Of a stretch of DNA of 64,000 bases, positions 1 to 13,600 are shown in pieces; positions within the stretch are counted from its first letter, which is position 1, and each line of letters opens with the position of its first letter. Location of the stretch: the NCBI GenBank assembly GCA_008360955.1, contig LUCM01003968.1, forward strand, positions 537,244 through 601,243, in the 5' to 3' direction. A model generated the notes under the pieces. It saw only the letters and a list, made by a program, of their open reading frames with translations, was not told where the DNA came from and searched no databases. The stretch is from Fasciolopsis buskii. Its lineage: Eukaryota > Platyhelminthes > Trematoda > Plagiorchiida > Fasciolidae. The position numbers and the translations under genes are program-made.

Positions 1-1460
1 AATAACTCTGATGTTTCTTCTCGAATCGATTTACCAGCCCACCGATTTGTCTCGTAAGGCATGTGCACTGTGATAAGCACGATGCCCTTGCCGGCACTTC
101 CGCGGTTCTTATTTTCTTTCTGACACAGATCGTCGCCATGGCCCGCCCAAATATCGGACCGGTCATTGCAGGTTCTAACTTGGGCACAACTCGTGACTGA
201 ATCAGGGAGTGGCATGCGTCTTGTTTTGCAAAAGGAATCGCCCTCCGTACCAGTTGGCCAGTTACTTAAACAATAACAAAGCTATTAACGCTTTGGTCAG
301 GCACGCTGTAACTCCATAGTTAGTGAGAAACTCACTGACCGTGAAGCGGCTTCCCAAGTTAACATAAATAAATTATTAAACTACATGTGCTTCAAGAGGA
401 AGACTGGTTTAAAATATGTACAATGTACCTCACATTTGTTGGGGGAACTTGAGTTGCAAAACGTTAGGTAGCGGGATTGAGTCATGCACTACGGACAGAT
501 ATCAATTTTTATGCGGAGTATAACAGACAGATCGAGAAAGAGGAAACCGATAACAGACGCTGACGGATCCCTGGAGGATGAAAGAACACCTAACCTTGAC
601 GAGCAGCGTGGTTGTCAAGTTGTACTCTTAACTCAGTTCGAACCCGGTACAATTAATTTTCGCCTGGCAACATAACTCAGCCGAATTCATTCCTAGGTGG
701 TAATCATACATCAGTATGTCTGTCATTCCCACACCTTGCTCTTCCACGGAATGATCTGACGAGTGTCAGTTGTTCAATATTAGTCAGGATTTTGATTGAC
801 ATTAGTGTCGACCAATTTCCAAGGGCTACGAATAAACTAGATCTGATTTACAATATTTTTCTTAAGTTTGTTCTCCTATATTCAGTTACGTCCATAATAC
901 TACTATAAAAACCTTTCCAGAAAAGCCCTTCATTCGAGTTTTGCCTTGATTTTTAAGTGCTCCAACAAAGAGATATGCAACATTCCAAATGAAATGAGCC
1001 AAATATTTCGGATAAAATTCTTTGAGTCAAAGTAAGATGGTTGCTTATTCATCAACTGTTCAGACGACATTTGTGTCAATCTGTTATTCTATACTATTTC
1101 CATTAGACATAGGTGCCCCCTTATTTTCTCGTTGAACTTAGAAGAACGAACCACCAGCCGAAGCTGAATGACCCTATCTCATTGGCTTTAAGGTCAAATC
1201 AGTAAATAATGAATGTCCTTTTGTTAATGTGGTTTATTTTTATTCATAGTACACAAAGCAGACTCAGTTACTTGCAGCTAACAGTTACAAATGGTAGTTT
1301 AAAACTGCTCATTCAGTCTACACACAATACACCCGATTCGCGTTAGACTGTGAGAAGTTCGCTGATACAGGGACAAGAACGAAATACTGATAAACTTGCT
1401 TACTTCTGGGGCACTTAAGATGGTCGATGATTTTGTCTATGAGAGGTTAGCAAAAGCACA
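1..1460. other. No gene or repeat recognised
   Basis: AT-rich non-coding sequence with only short chance ORFs, such as 484..675. Nothing here resembles the repeat families seen elsewhere in the window. Confidence 0.4.
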
Positions 1461-1543
1461 ACAGGTAAACCCAACATAATGGCTTGTATTTCTTTGTAAA
1501 TCGAAAGCGGCTGAGTGCGATTCAACAACCGGTTGGAACTAAT

Positions 1544-1618
1544 ATGGAAAATTCAAGGTTGCTCTACCGGCTGATGGAATCGGAAAGACGATACAGGACG
1601 GCGTACGAGGCGCTGAAG
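1544..1618 (+). CDS. Candidate first coding exon (MENSRLLYRLMESERRYRTA)
   Basis: ATG at 1544 opens 25 codons that end in phase 0 at a strong donor (gtaagt). The segment is charged and helix-prone. The frame stays open upstream to 1469, so this may instead be an internal exon with an acceptor at about 1,507. Confidence 0.4.
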
Positions 1619-4600
1619 GTAAGTCAAACTTTGTCACGGTGGTTTTAGAACATTATAAGACGGCCTTTGTTTAGTCAGGAACGTTTTGTATTCCAAAAGA
1701 TTACAGTACTGAACAGAATTTGATGTGTGTGAAGCACTGAAAAGCAATCCAATATACAGAGGAAACTGTGTATTTATTCCCAGGAAATTATGCTTACATT
1801 TTCTGTACAAAATGATAAAGGTTTCACAAATTTAGTCCCTATTTTTTGGATTTTAATTCCGGCATTTTGTAGCCTACTATCGCTACTTGCAACATAAGTG
1901 GTACTGTTTTAATGCAAAACAAAGTGAAGCATAAATCATACTACGCGTAGTGATGACGTCAGCTGCAGGCGTTTAGAGTGACTGATTGGAGACAGAAGTA
2001 AAGTTATTAGCAGTCATTTAATTGTTACTGGACTGAGTAATCAACATACAGTAATACGACAATTTGAGCAATATTTGATAACAGTTAAACCTAAGAAAAC
2101 AAATGGCGACGTCACATGCGCTACCGATACTTGGAGCTTTAAATTTTCTGTTGACTCAACTATCGCAAAATGAGAGATTTCATTTATTAAATTGTAGTGA
2201 ATAACCATCAGCTTCTGGGTCTCCGTGAAAAGTGCAGATAATAATATTACAGCTGCATTTTCGATTTAATCACGGTTATAATAACAGCACCAATAGTAGT
2301 GCTAGTAGTAGTAATATTGATCGTAATATCATATATGTGTTAGTAGTAGGAGACTGAATGTTTTCATGAATTTACCATGTGATATCATAGCTCAACTCAC
2401 CATAAAGAAACCATGGAAGCACTGTACAGCTGTTTCATCCTTGTTAGGAATCATCAGCATTGCATATCCACCTCACCCGAACTGGGACGCGAACTCGGGA
2501 CGAACGATTCTGAGTCGAACGCCTTAGCCATTACACTACCGGGCAGGTTCTGAACGGTTTGTTGAACTTCACTTGGTGTTGCACCTATCCGTCACTGATT
2601 TACATGGCTACTGTCCGCTAGCGCAATCGACCCCTTTTGATAGACGTCTTCCCTGCATGTAGTTGATTATTCCCAACTGGGATGAAGCAGCTATACCATG
2701 ATTTCATGGTTTGCTAATGGCGAGTTCAGTGATGATACCTCATGGTGAATTATTTCATGAATATCATTAGTTCCAGCAGCAGAAACAGTAGTATCTGCAG
2801 TAGTAAGTTCTCCAATTTCATCTGGGATAGTAAAGCCATGAAGGAAAGACGACCAGTTCTTTTATCCAAAACGTTTTGAAGATATACATACCTATCAAGA
2901 ATGCAAAACAATCATCAGTGAGTGTAAGGATTCCAGTCTCATTCAAGCAGCAAAAACGCAGCTGATTTAGACGATCGAAATGCGTCAGGTTACTAGACGT
3001 TCCATTTTCAACTGAGCTAAGACTTACGAGTGCTACTTGCGCCATGATTATGAACAGCAACAGGATCACGCAAGAAGAAGCCGGTAAATGTTTCCTGGTC
3101 AGACGCTGGATAGGCCTCGGAAAATGGATAAGGCAGCTGATGAGTTAGCACAATGACCGCTACGATCAGGCTCATCCGACTAAAGAATCTAGTTTTACTA
3201 GGTAAATTGTGGCCGTCCTTGACTGGTATCACGCTAGTCTTGGCATGTTCAAATCACCGACTAGTTGTATTTTAGAGTAAAAAGTGAAGGAATCATTTCT
3301 TGGGAAATACATCATTTAGGCGTACACAAAATAAACTATATAACGTTTTAGATTCGATAGATAAAATTACATGTTGTTTTGTCTTGCAGAGACCCTTCTA
3401 ACTTTCTTCTAAATACAGCCACGTTTGATCCCTTTTCCAGGCGCAGTCTCAAGCACGTACCTCAAATCTTTCGCAGACTCCTGTTATGGTCCAGTCAGGT
3501 ACGCTCGAATGAATCTCTAATCAAACCAGGTCACGTGAAATCGTGCTTGTTTTTGAGAACCAAGATATTTTCAAAAGTGATTTCAAACGAACCAGTTATT
3601 TAGCAAATAACAAATTACAAACAATCAGTATGAATTAACCTAGAGTATAACTAAAACTAATTTATTGCCTGCTTTTGAGTATTTGTTGCATAATATGAAA
3701 ACAGATTTCCTGTTCACAAAAACAGCGTATGCAAAAGAATACTTGACACTGGATCTGCATAAATTTTTGTCCGGGTGACAGATGTAATGCACTGATGCAA
3801 ACAGAAAAGCCAGTCGGTCATATATCAAAATTAGGGTTCATGATCGAACATCTGATTAAAGTGTAACAAGGAATCTGTCAGTCGAAAATACACAGGTATT
3901 GCAAACGTCCAGGAAGCTGAAAGATAGTACGCGCGTCAAGCAAGTTCGCGTCGGTTGGTCTGTCAAGGATGGGATGAAATCACGGTCGGGATTTCGTTGC
4001 ATTTCTAGTTGCATCAGAAGTGGTTCCTAAAGACAACTATCCTACAAGGAAGGCGGGCTCGTCCAAATTTACGTGAGAAACAGAGAACGTTTTAGGCGTT
4101 CGTCGTTGTAGGAGAAATAGTATTAAATAAATCAGAATCAAAGGTATATCGGGATGAATGGGAGAGACGGCAACGCATGTGGTAAGTTAACTAAAGTGTC
4201 TGAAATATAAAAACAGTCGGATCAAGTTGTGCTTTCATATTTCGAATATTCCCAAATACATTATATATTCCTGAGGGGATGGCAATGGAATTTATGGTTG
4301 ATTTACGGGCAAAAAGCCGAGTATCCTTGTTGGTCTGTGAATTAGACAATTAAAGGCGACATATAGTAAACCAGCGAAATTTTCCTTGTCTCTCAATTGA
4401 TGCGATTTCACAGAACCGCCAATGAAGCAAACGGATCCTGATTTGCTGATGAAAATTATGGTTGTTCAACAATTTCAACAGCAATCAAGCATGTGGCAAA
4501 CGGCATTGCTTCAGCTACTAACAAAAAGTGAGTAAAACAACATGTGATTGCAGTCACTTTGAGTAAATAAGAATGATCTTCCTGTTGACTACCTGCACGA

Positions 4601-7600
4601 AAGGAGATTTTGAAGTGCAACAACCAAATCCTTGCGTTTTTTTTGAACAACTTTAATTATAGTTTTAAACAGTTTTCCAGGATACTCTTTACATATTTCA
4701 TTTTCTGACGCAATTTACAATTGTATGTCGCACTCAAGGACAATGCATTTCTGTGCATCGTAGATCATAGGCTACTCACGATTTGCTACACGAACCCTAG
4801 GAATTCTCTCGAAGGGACCTGGCATTTCATTTGCACATACTTCTGTCATAAGTTTCGGAAAATTTTCTTGGTCTCGAGGGGATCTTTTGCCATTTCAAAT
4901 AAACCCATCGTTGTCGTCCAACCAAACGTTCAGACGTGTCTATTGGTAAAGGCTCGCCTACACTGCCTCATAAATTGTCTACCCTATGATCGTCTATCCC
5001 CGTGATGACCAAATTCACAATCGACCCTAATTCACGTTGCTAGTGCCCTCTTCGTCTTCCTGTGTGACGAAGGCAATATTTGTCATTACAGACTGAGAGA
5101 CTAATCGACCGCTTTAACCATGGCTATCAACCTCGTGGACCACACTGACCACGTGGCTAAAGTGCATGTCACTACGGTGAACCAAGGTTACCAGTAGCGG
5201 TATCGGTTGTCACCGTCTGATAAAATTGTGGTATGTGCTTGCATGAGGGCACACATCACCAGTAAACGAGGAAAGCAGCAAAAATATAATAATAATAATG
5301 CCTTGTATCCAGTAATTTCCAATCACTGTATATGTATATTTATTGCATATGTAGTGTCGCCGTAAAAATTGCAAATTATTGTGATTTCATATTACAATTA
5401 ATCACTGTAAGTCAGGTTTAAAAAGTCATGATTTCCAGAAAATTACGCATTTTCACCCTCGTAAAATGATCCTACAGTTCGCGGCATGTATATGCAGATA
5501 CCGTTCACATTTAACATAGGATCTACCGGTTGGTTAATTTGAACTGGCTAGCAGATATTAACCAATCGCTGCCGTGATTCTTAGAAGAACCAAAGAGCTT
5601 TCCCCCAACTTCCTGATGAAACAATTAACATACTGATGACGAATACCAGTATAAAGTGTCCGAACAAGGGAAAAGTTGGGCGGGAGAGCACCGGGTATGT
5701 TTATCCCATGAGCAGCAATAAGCATGAAACCAGTCGTGTCCTTCCGAAAAAACTCTGTCAATTCATTAAAACTTATTATATACATATATATATGCTTTGA
5801 TCTATTTTGCTTAAAAATTTGACAAGAAGGACACTTGACGTCTAGTTGAAAATTTTACACTATCATGTAAATGTAATTTTATAAAGGCTGGTACATTTTA
5901 CGAGGCACGGTGCTCGGTGACTATATAAGTTGATGAAATTAGGGAATTGCAGTAACCCCTCTCCTCACAAAATCCAAACCCACTCAGTCCATTGTACTTT
6001 TCTATTTGGCACAATTTCAACAGATGACAAACCAGTTTTCGCATTCACCGACCGAATATTCCCCCAGCTACCAACTGGCGAACCTGGTAAGAAAAGAGCG
6101 AATTCGAAGTGTACTAGCATTTTTCAGTGAATTGCAGTGGTCAATATGCCGTTCGTTCCCGTTTCCGCAATCTGATCGTTACCTTTGATAAGGTACTTGT
6201 ACCAGTGTTTCCTCTTATGAGATCGATTAGGCAAGAAGATAAGACACAGAACAAATTCTCATGAGTTTATGACTACAGTTTTCGCTTGATTCCTGTTCAC
6301 CAGGTTCTCGTGGATAAGCGGACAGTTAAATTCTATGAAGTATGTTGCAACGGAGAATTGTTTCGGTTGTGAATGACTGGATTTCTGGGTTACAATTTTA
6401 GAGTACTACCCTCGTGGTCTGCAAGATTGATTAATTAACATGAGTTCTTTCGTTCTAGCTTAACCTGTATGAAGAAAATTTCGGTGGGAATGAATTAGTA
6501 AGAGATGGTTCCGGACTTCAGGTCAGCTTGGCGTACGCAACATACGCCTTCGTGCAGCCCCGATTAAGGCATCCATAAATGTCGGATAATCATTTTCAAT
6601 ATAAATGTTTACTCTACAGATGAAAATATGAAAAAATTGTTATGGTTATCTATATTCTACTTGCGGAAAAATTGATCACGATATTGGAATAAGTTGGGAA
6701 GCAAAGTCCATCTGATGCCAACTACTCAATTGAGCAATCCGTAAATTCGATATTGTAAAGCGCTTAGTACGAAACTTCTGTTAATGAATGCAAAGAAACT
6801 ATCCCTAACAACTACGTAACTCATTTATTTATTTCCAGTCATAGAGACAATTGCCTAAAATCACCAACAGTGTTCTTAAATAAATTCTATTTTTTCCTAA
6901 TTAGAACAATAAATATCCCATATGCCTTTACAAAATCGGCCGAATATTTCAAGCATACGAAGACGCTCACATCACGCCTAGCAAACCTTGACTACAAAAA
7001 TATTTCCGACTTTTGCCCGTGCTTGTTGAATTTTATGTATCCTGTAAACATTTTCCAATCTTCTTTCTTATTCCCAGCTAAACTCAATCCAGAAGTGCAA
7101 AGAGAGCCAGTCTACAAACCGCTGAAACAACAACGATTAATACCGGGAGTTGCCCCAAAAGTATCGTCCGTCGCTAGATATGGTTATTCCTTAATTTTTA
7201 TTCCTTTCTTAACTTGATCAAATTAGATAAAGGCAAGAAGCTACGTCTGCTTGGATATATTGAAATATTCAGCTTCCTGGTTCGCCGAGCTATTACTAAT
7301 GTGAGTTGTTTTGCTGGAATATTCCCGCGTAATTAGCTACAGTCAAGGCGTTTTATCCCACATCAGAAAGTTCTATCCAGTCATTCGTTCTGTTTAGGAA
7401 TAAACGACTTGAATGGACTGGGATTTTTGTTTCATGCACAGCGAAACATTCTCTAGTAACCAGGAAGAGTACATAAAACTTGATTATTCAGTTATTCTTG
7501 TTTAGTAGAGAAAAAGTAAAGGACAATAATCCGGAGAATGTTAACGGGAGTCGCCACCGGTGACCAAGTCAAAGCAAATGCTAGCATCTAACTAGGATGA

Positions 7601-10600
7601 TCAAAACGCGTCGAACCAAACGGTGTGCAAGTGTATGGCGTTAATCTGTACTTTAATGTTCAAACTTATAACCCATTAGGATGGAAATAATCGTACATGT
7701 GACCGAACTGACCGTGGGTGGACCTCTTTGAAACCATACATATGAATGTGAGTTATTACTGGCATGCTCTATAGATTTACCCCTTCGGTAGGATCCAGAA
7801 CAAAGGTGGATTAGCGCATCACCTGAATGGGCAAAGCGAAGTAGTATTTTGCAATTCAGGGCTAACACACTTGATTAGTTAAGGCACATAAAACCTCTGC
7901 TACTAACAACCGTCCAGCAATAATACCCTACCTAATCGATCAACCATCTTATCGGACGATCTTTCGATCAAACAAACTAGGTGCTAGCTTACTGACAAAT
8001 CTGTCAGATTTGTAGTGTTTCAGATGTGATAAGCATTTCCCTATATTACTTATCCAACTGTAAAGCATTCAGTTCAAGTTATTTGACTTCCGGCTATCTT
8101 TCAGCTTAAAACTGCTTTTTCTCACCTAGCAAATGCAGTGTGGAATTCCTATAGGCAGTGGAGTTAACTCTTTCGTGGCTTGCACATCACCTGATTCGCT
8201 CATTGGTTAGGATTTTACCAATAGACAAAACTGCGAAAGCGTGAGATGCAGGGTTCAGCTTCATACGCTCGACTTCAACCGAGAGCACCTGTTGTTAAAT
8301 CGTGTAAACCTTCTTTCTCGTCTAAGTTTGAGTCTCACCGCGATAAAATTCTTTCACGTTTGAGCTGATTGAAAACCCGTTTCTCCCACAACCTTCCTTT
8401 ACTTTTACTTTCTGTTAGAATATAAATATATGATTTTCACCAATGTGTCTCGTTAATAATTCTAGTAAAGAAGAATTTACATATATTATTGCAGCATCTT
8501 CGAAAGTGTGTTATGCAATCATGTGATCCTGCCGGGGTTTATTATGGTTCGTCCAATTACCTGCTAAGATGAACTAAGTCATGATAGTTTTAATACGCTG
8601 AGATTTTAAACATTCAATTGGGAAAAATCTATTTTTCAGTAATAAGTGATTGATATCACAAAACTATAAAGTTAACTCTGTATTGTAAATGTTATTCTAT
8701 CCTGACAGAAGCCTTTCTCGTTAGCTGTGGAGCAAGCATTCGCCATTACACTGAAATGTACGCTGAAATCAGCCGAATCATATCTCATTCAAGTAAGCTA
8801 GTGTGGACCGTTTAAAAACTGACATTTGTATGCAATTTTCTTAGGACAGTCTGCGTTCTGTAGTATTGAATTCTTATGCCAATTTCCTTCTATAAAATTG
8901 AATAGCAGACAAATCTTCATAAAAGTCAATTTCCCCGATGCACTCGGTTGAAAACAATACCTGAATTGGCATGGTAATCTGACTATTCTGTGTAGTTTGG
9001 TGATTATTTCTCTGGTTATATCATCAGTCCATTCAATAACGGGTGTATAGTTTAAAGCAAACTTTCTATGCAACACTGATAGATGAACTAGTTCATGCTA
9101 TCGAGCTCATGTTTTTGAAGAGAAACCATAAGCTAACCGCTTGCAAGACACACCAGTTGGTAAGGAATTTGTTACGATATATACCCCTCATAACTACCTG
9201 CAAGTAGTGTTTGTGCCTGATGTTTGCCGTGTGTGACTGACTGCTCTTTGTACTTCACCTTTCATTCGCATGCAATATGTTTCCTTGCCGTAACATTACA
9301 GTGCACATCATTTTAGGAAGGGGGCTTGGTCAACGAAGTGCTGCCAAGTGAGGAGGTTGGCCGGCGGTGGGAGGATTCGAACTTGCGATCTACAGGTTGA
9401 GACGCCTCGACGTTGGTCGTCTGGCCACCTCGGGTTATTTGGTCACATTTGCTCCCAGGAAGTACCAGACATGAGTTTTGCTCTTACTAGAGCTCATCAG
9501 AAGCGCATAACCTCCATCGTACCCTGCTAGCTTTCATTGAGGAACACTACTGGAAGGAAGCTTGTAGCACAGTAATTACATACATTCCCAGTTGGAAAAC
9601 CCGGGTTTAGACTTTGAGAACAACAAAAGATACACATAATTGACAAGCTGCAATGCGAGCGAAGCTTGAGTGCAAGGAGGACGGGTGCTCTGAGGTTCGT
9701 ACCTGAAATGTGGAGTCCGAAAGACAGCCAATCAGGCTTGAAGATAATTATGAACTACACGTAGTACCGATATTGTGCCGATCAAACAAACCTTCCCGAA
9801 ACCATGTGCCAGTTTTATTGGTGAAAGAATGTTTTTTGTCGTCGAAAGTATAACATATTATGAATGAAGTACTGTAAACCTTCCGAAGTAGGAACACTGT
9901 TCCACCAGAATCGAGACCAGAGCTGACCTTAGAAATGGCCTGTAAATTAGCACGCATACCGGAAGTTAGAAATTGCTCAGTGAAGCCAAGGTAATCAAAA
10001 CAACTCACAGTAACAGTGGAGATTTATAAGGAATTCAGGGGAACCATAGTCACAGTTTCAGCCGCCTTTTAAACGAAATAGAACAGTTCTTTCAGTCGAA
10101 ATCTATCCACGGCTACCTGCACCCTAAAGGGGATATTTCTCAGTACAACTGAAAAGAACCAGTGACTTGTAGGCTTAAATCCATCAATGGGGAAGTTGTT
10201 TTGCAGCCCTAGTTCCTAAGCAGAATGTTACGCTTTGTGGTGAACTGTTAGCTTGGGTTGAGTAGTATGAGCAACTGAATTTTGGTGAAGAACCACTTTT
10301 CTAATATATGTGGAAATGGTGGCCAACGCTCACAGACCAGTTGCTGATATTTGGTAATAACAAGTAGTATATCATATCCGGGGTCGGTTTGGAGGACTCT
10401 CACTCTCAGTAGGTTCGGTGAACATGCAGAAAGGTAAAAAGCAAAATCCCAGAACACCGGATAAGGGAAGCAACAAGCCAAACTTAACAACACTACAACC
10501 CTTATATGCCACCATAAATCGCATTTTATCTGAAGGTCATACCAGTGGCTTTGGTAAAACCTGAATCATCCCAAGTGGATTTCGCAAGTACACCGAGAAC

Positions 10601-13600
10601 CTCTAAGCCGAAGCGCTGAGAGTTAACGCCTATTTCACGTGACTGAAGTGCAATTTTGAGGCATGGTATTCAGACCTATGGACGGGACTGACAACACTGG
10701 TGGATGAACGTCCACATGACTACAACAATATGCTGACCTCAAGTGGTCCCAATGACCCCTAACATCGGTGGTATAACCGAAGCTCAATATCCGTTATTGA
10801 AACCTGCAATGTCATGCACGTACATACAGCCAAACACAAGAATAATACCTTTTTTACCGTCCAAAAATCTTACGCCGCCGTCACAGTTTAATTTATTGGT
10901 GAAACCAGTCTTGAAAAGTTAGCCGTTCTTACTAAAACTTTAGCAGTGCTAAATACTTATTGGACAATACACTGCTCCAAACAGCCGTCAGCAAACCACG
11001 TGCTACTTCTGTCCGCAAGAAAATCCCCATGGGACGTAGAATAAACTGCGGATTCACATGAGTGGATTCACCATGTGCTGTTAAAAAGCTTGCATTTTTC
11101 CACAAAATATCCCGCACTTTATCGGCCAAACCGTTGCCACAGTTTAACAGCCATTCCACTAGTAAGCGAGTGCTATTTATCTTTTTTTTAAATGTTGCTG
11201 AAGCAACTGGAGCTGTTGTGCGTTTGTCAAACAGCCGAATGATAGCCGGTAGATGTTAGGTGATTGAAAATATCTAGTGCTATATTTCATACTAACGGAC
11301 TGAAAATTTCTCTTCCAGACCAACAATGTGCTTCTCCCTAAACTCCAATTAATGGCAACAGGAGAGAAGTATCAAATAGATATTTTAGAACGTGGCGCAA
11401 AAGCAAACGACATTAAAGAGGCTGTGGATATTTTGCAATGTGCTTTTGAATGCATCTACTTGAAAATAGTAAGTAACCCCGGGTTCACTGAACTCGGGCG
11501 TTTTATCTTGATGTAGTCGAATAAATAATTGCAATTAATTTATATTGCTCACAACTCCCTAGCGTATCAGCAATTTTTCACCTCACTTTCGCTAGCTCTT
11601 AAAAAGCCGCTGGCATTTTCTGCGGCTTTTGCTTTCCGAGCTAAACCCAAAAATTTGTAACAAGTTACGTTTGAGTGTTCAGCGGTCTCACCACCTTTTC
11701 GCCTATTCATTTCTAGCACAATTGCCAATCTAATTGCAGGCATGTGAACATCCTAGTGAACACAGACTGACGAAATAACAGTGAATCAGTCAGACAGGCA
11801 TATTCCTCTCGAGCAAATGGACAAGCATTATGATTGTTAACTGGCTGACAGCAGCTCGAAATTTTCTCTCGAACCTTGGCCTATTCACAAATAAGGTCTG
11901 ACATATAGATGGGCGATTAAATAGAAAAAGCAACATCAGTGGCTGACTGTGTGATATCTAATCAATTACATGCATGCGTGTATATTTGTTATCATCGGTA
12001 GAGTGGTCGCTGGGACATTAAATGCTGTGGTGAACAATGATGAGTCCTTCTGAACACGTTCTGATATTCTAGCACGAGATTAATCATCTGCTGACCGCCC
12101 GAAACGCAAACCATTGATCAATCAAACAATGCGCTTAATATGCCTCTATCTGTTACCATCATTAGTTTATTGCCTCCCAGCCGTACAAGAGAAGCAATGT
12201 TATTCAGTTGATATATGGAGATCTTCTAACTATCGTTGTTAGACATAACAACTCAGTTAGTTTCCATACCTCATTGTAAATTCAGTTTAATTCCCCAGAT
12301 GATTTTCAGAAATTGAGTTCGTTTCCTGGCTCGGCCAATTTTCTTGTAAAGTCTACGTTCAAACAGAAGAGATCGATTCATGAATTTCATTTAAATTTGT
12401 GAGTGGTAGATAATTTATGGTAGTTTCCTACGTGTCATTATTCGCTATACCCTGACGACCGCACAAGTGCACTTCTATGTACTGTTTAATAGCAGTACCA
12501 GTAGCAACAAAAGTTGTCTTGGTGATGGCGTTGTTCTGGTTGGATTGATGACAGGAGCAGCACAATATGACTACAGTTTTGAATGGTGATTAAGTCATTC
12601 TGTTCTGCAAAACCAAATTTATATCGATGAAAATGTCCAAAATTCCGAAAGGGAGGCACATTCTTACACATTATGTCAACCTTTTGAACAATGGTGACTT
12701 TTCTATTTAACGGAAGGATATTCATTCTAGCGTCCATACCATGAAGAATATCTGGTACGTTTACTTCTGTCTTCATTTGGGTTTCAGTTACAGCTCGCAT
12801 GGATCTGAAGAGCGACCGATATCTAGTCTGACTTCTGAGTGGATAATGAGATCCCGGACGTTGCAATGCTCTCATTGCGATGGCTGTGCCAAGAGATATC
12901 AGAGGCACTTCTTCTTTGTGTATGGCGACTAGGTCTACTTTTTCACATCTGTGGACTACAGTTTCATTCTTCGTTGCATGTACCATATTGGTAACGTCCC
13001 AAACTACCCAGCCTGTCCAGAGTGAACAACCTATCATCAGATATTAATAATTCGAAGCACTAATTCTCCCATCCCAATAGATCTCCCAATGCGTATTGTT
13101 GTGTAGCGGATTTTCCATTCGTCAATGCAGTCCTCCCAGTTTTTGTATCGTAAGTAAGGTAGCCTTGACGAGTTGCTAAATCGACACTAGCCCAACCTTG
13201 GACTAAGAACACAACGTCAGAAAAATTATTATCTAGTTGAAAGATACCCTGAGCATTTGCTTTTTGCATCTCATTTTCTCCCTAAAGTACTGAAGCATAT
13301 GGACCAAGAAATAGCCCACCAAGGTCTACGAGAGATTCCATTTTGTGGCAGTATGTTTTTTACTCCAATCGACGTCGTGATAGTCCAAATAGAAACAGAT
13401 CAGAGAATCATGACGCGCTGCACAAATGCGATATGAAAGTTTCGGTACATGTAGCGCATAGCGGAGTAGTCAGTATTTCCAAAATGGAAGAGGTTACAGG
13501 TAGAAGTTCTGGAACATTAAGCCAACATAATTCCAAACTAATTGCAACCAATAGCTCTAAACGACCGGAAAAGTATCAACTTTACCCTTCATCTGGATTA

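Larger units (their letters stand above)
2338..2770 (-). mobile_element. Hammerhead/tRNA-like retroposon, copy 1, with inverted second arm
   Basis: Read on the minus strand from 2770 this element has four parts. First is an inverted copy of its own 3' arm (2668-2770). Next come a spacer and a 5' region (about 2545-2650) shared with the 29.7-kb copy, then a tRNA-like core (2472-2544). Last is a 3' arm carrying a hammerhead motif and ending CTCCTACTACTAACA at 2338. The 5' region and core are close to the 29.7-kb copy base for base. The tRNA-like core places it with Pol III-transcribed SINE-like retroposons. Sm-alpha of schistosomes, which carries a hammerhead, is the nearest known type in concept. 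Confidence 0.8.

Noticed and set aside
2881..3232. Minus-strand ORFs with hydrophobic starts (possible small secreted protein exons)
   Set aside because: Hydrophobic stretches and N-glycosylation motifs are present, but the two frames overlap, splice sites are ambiguous and no family is recognisable.
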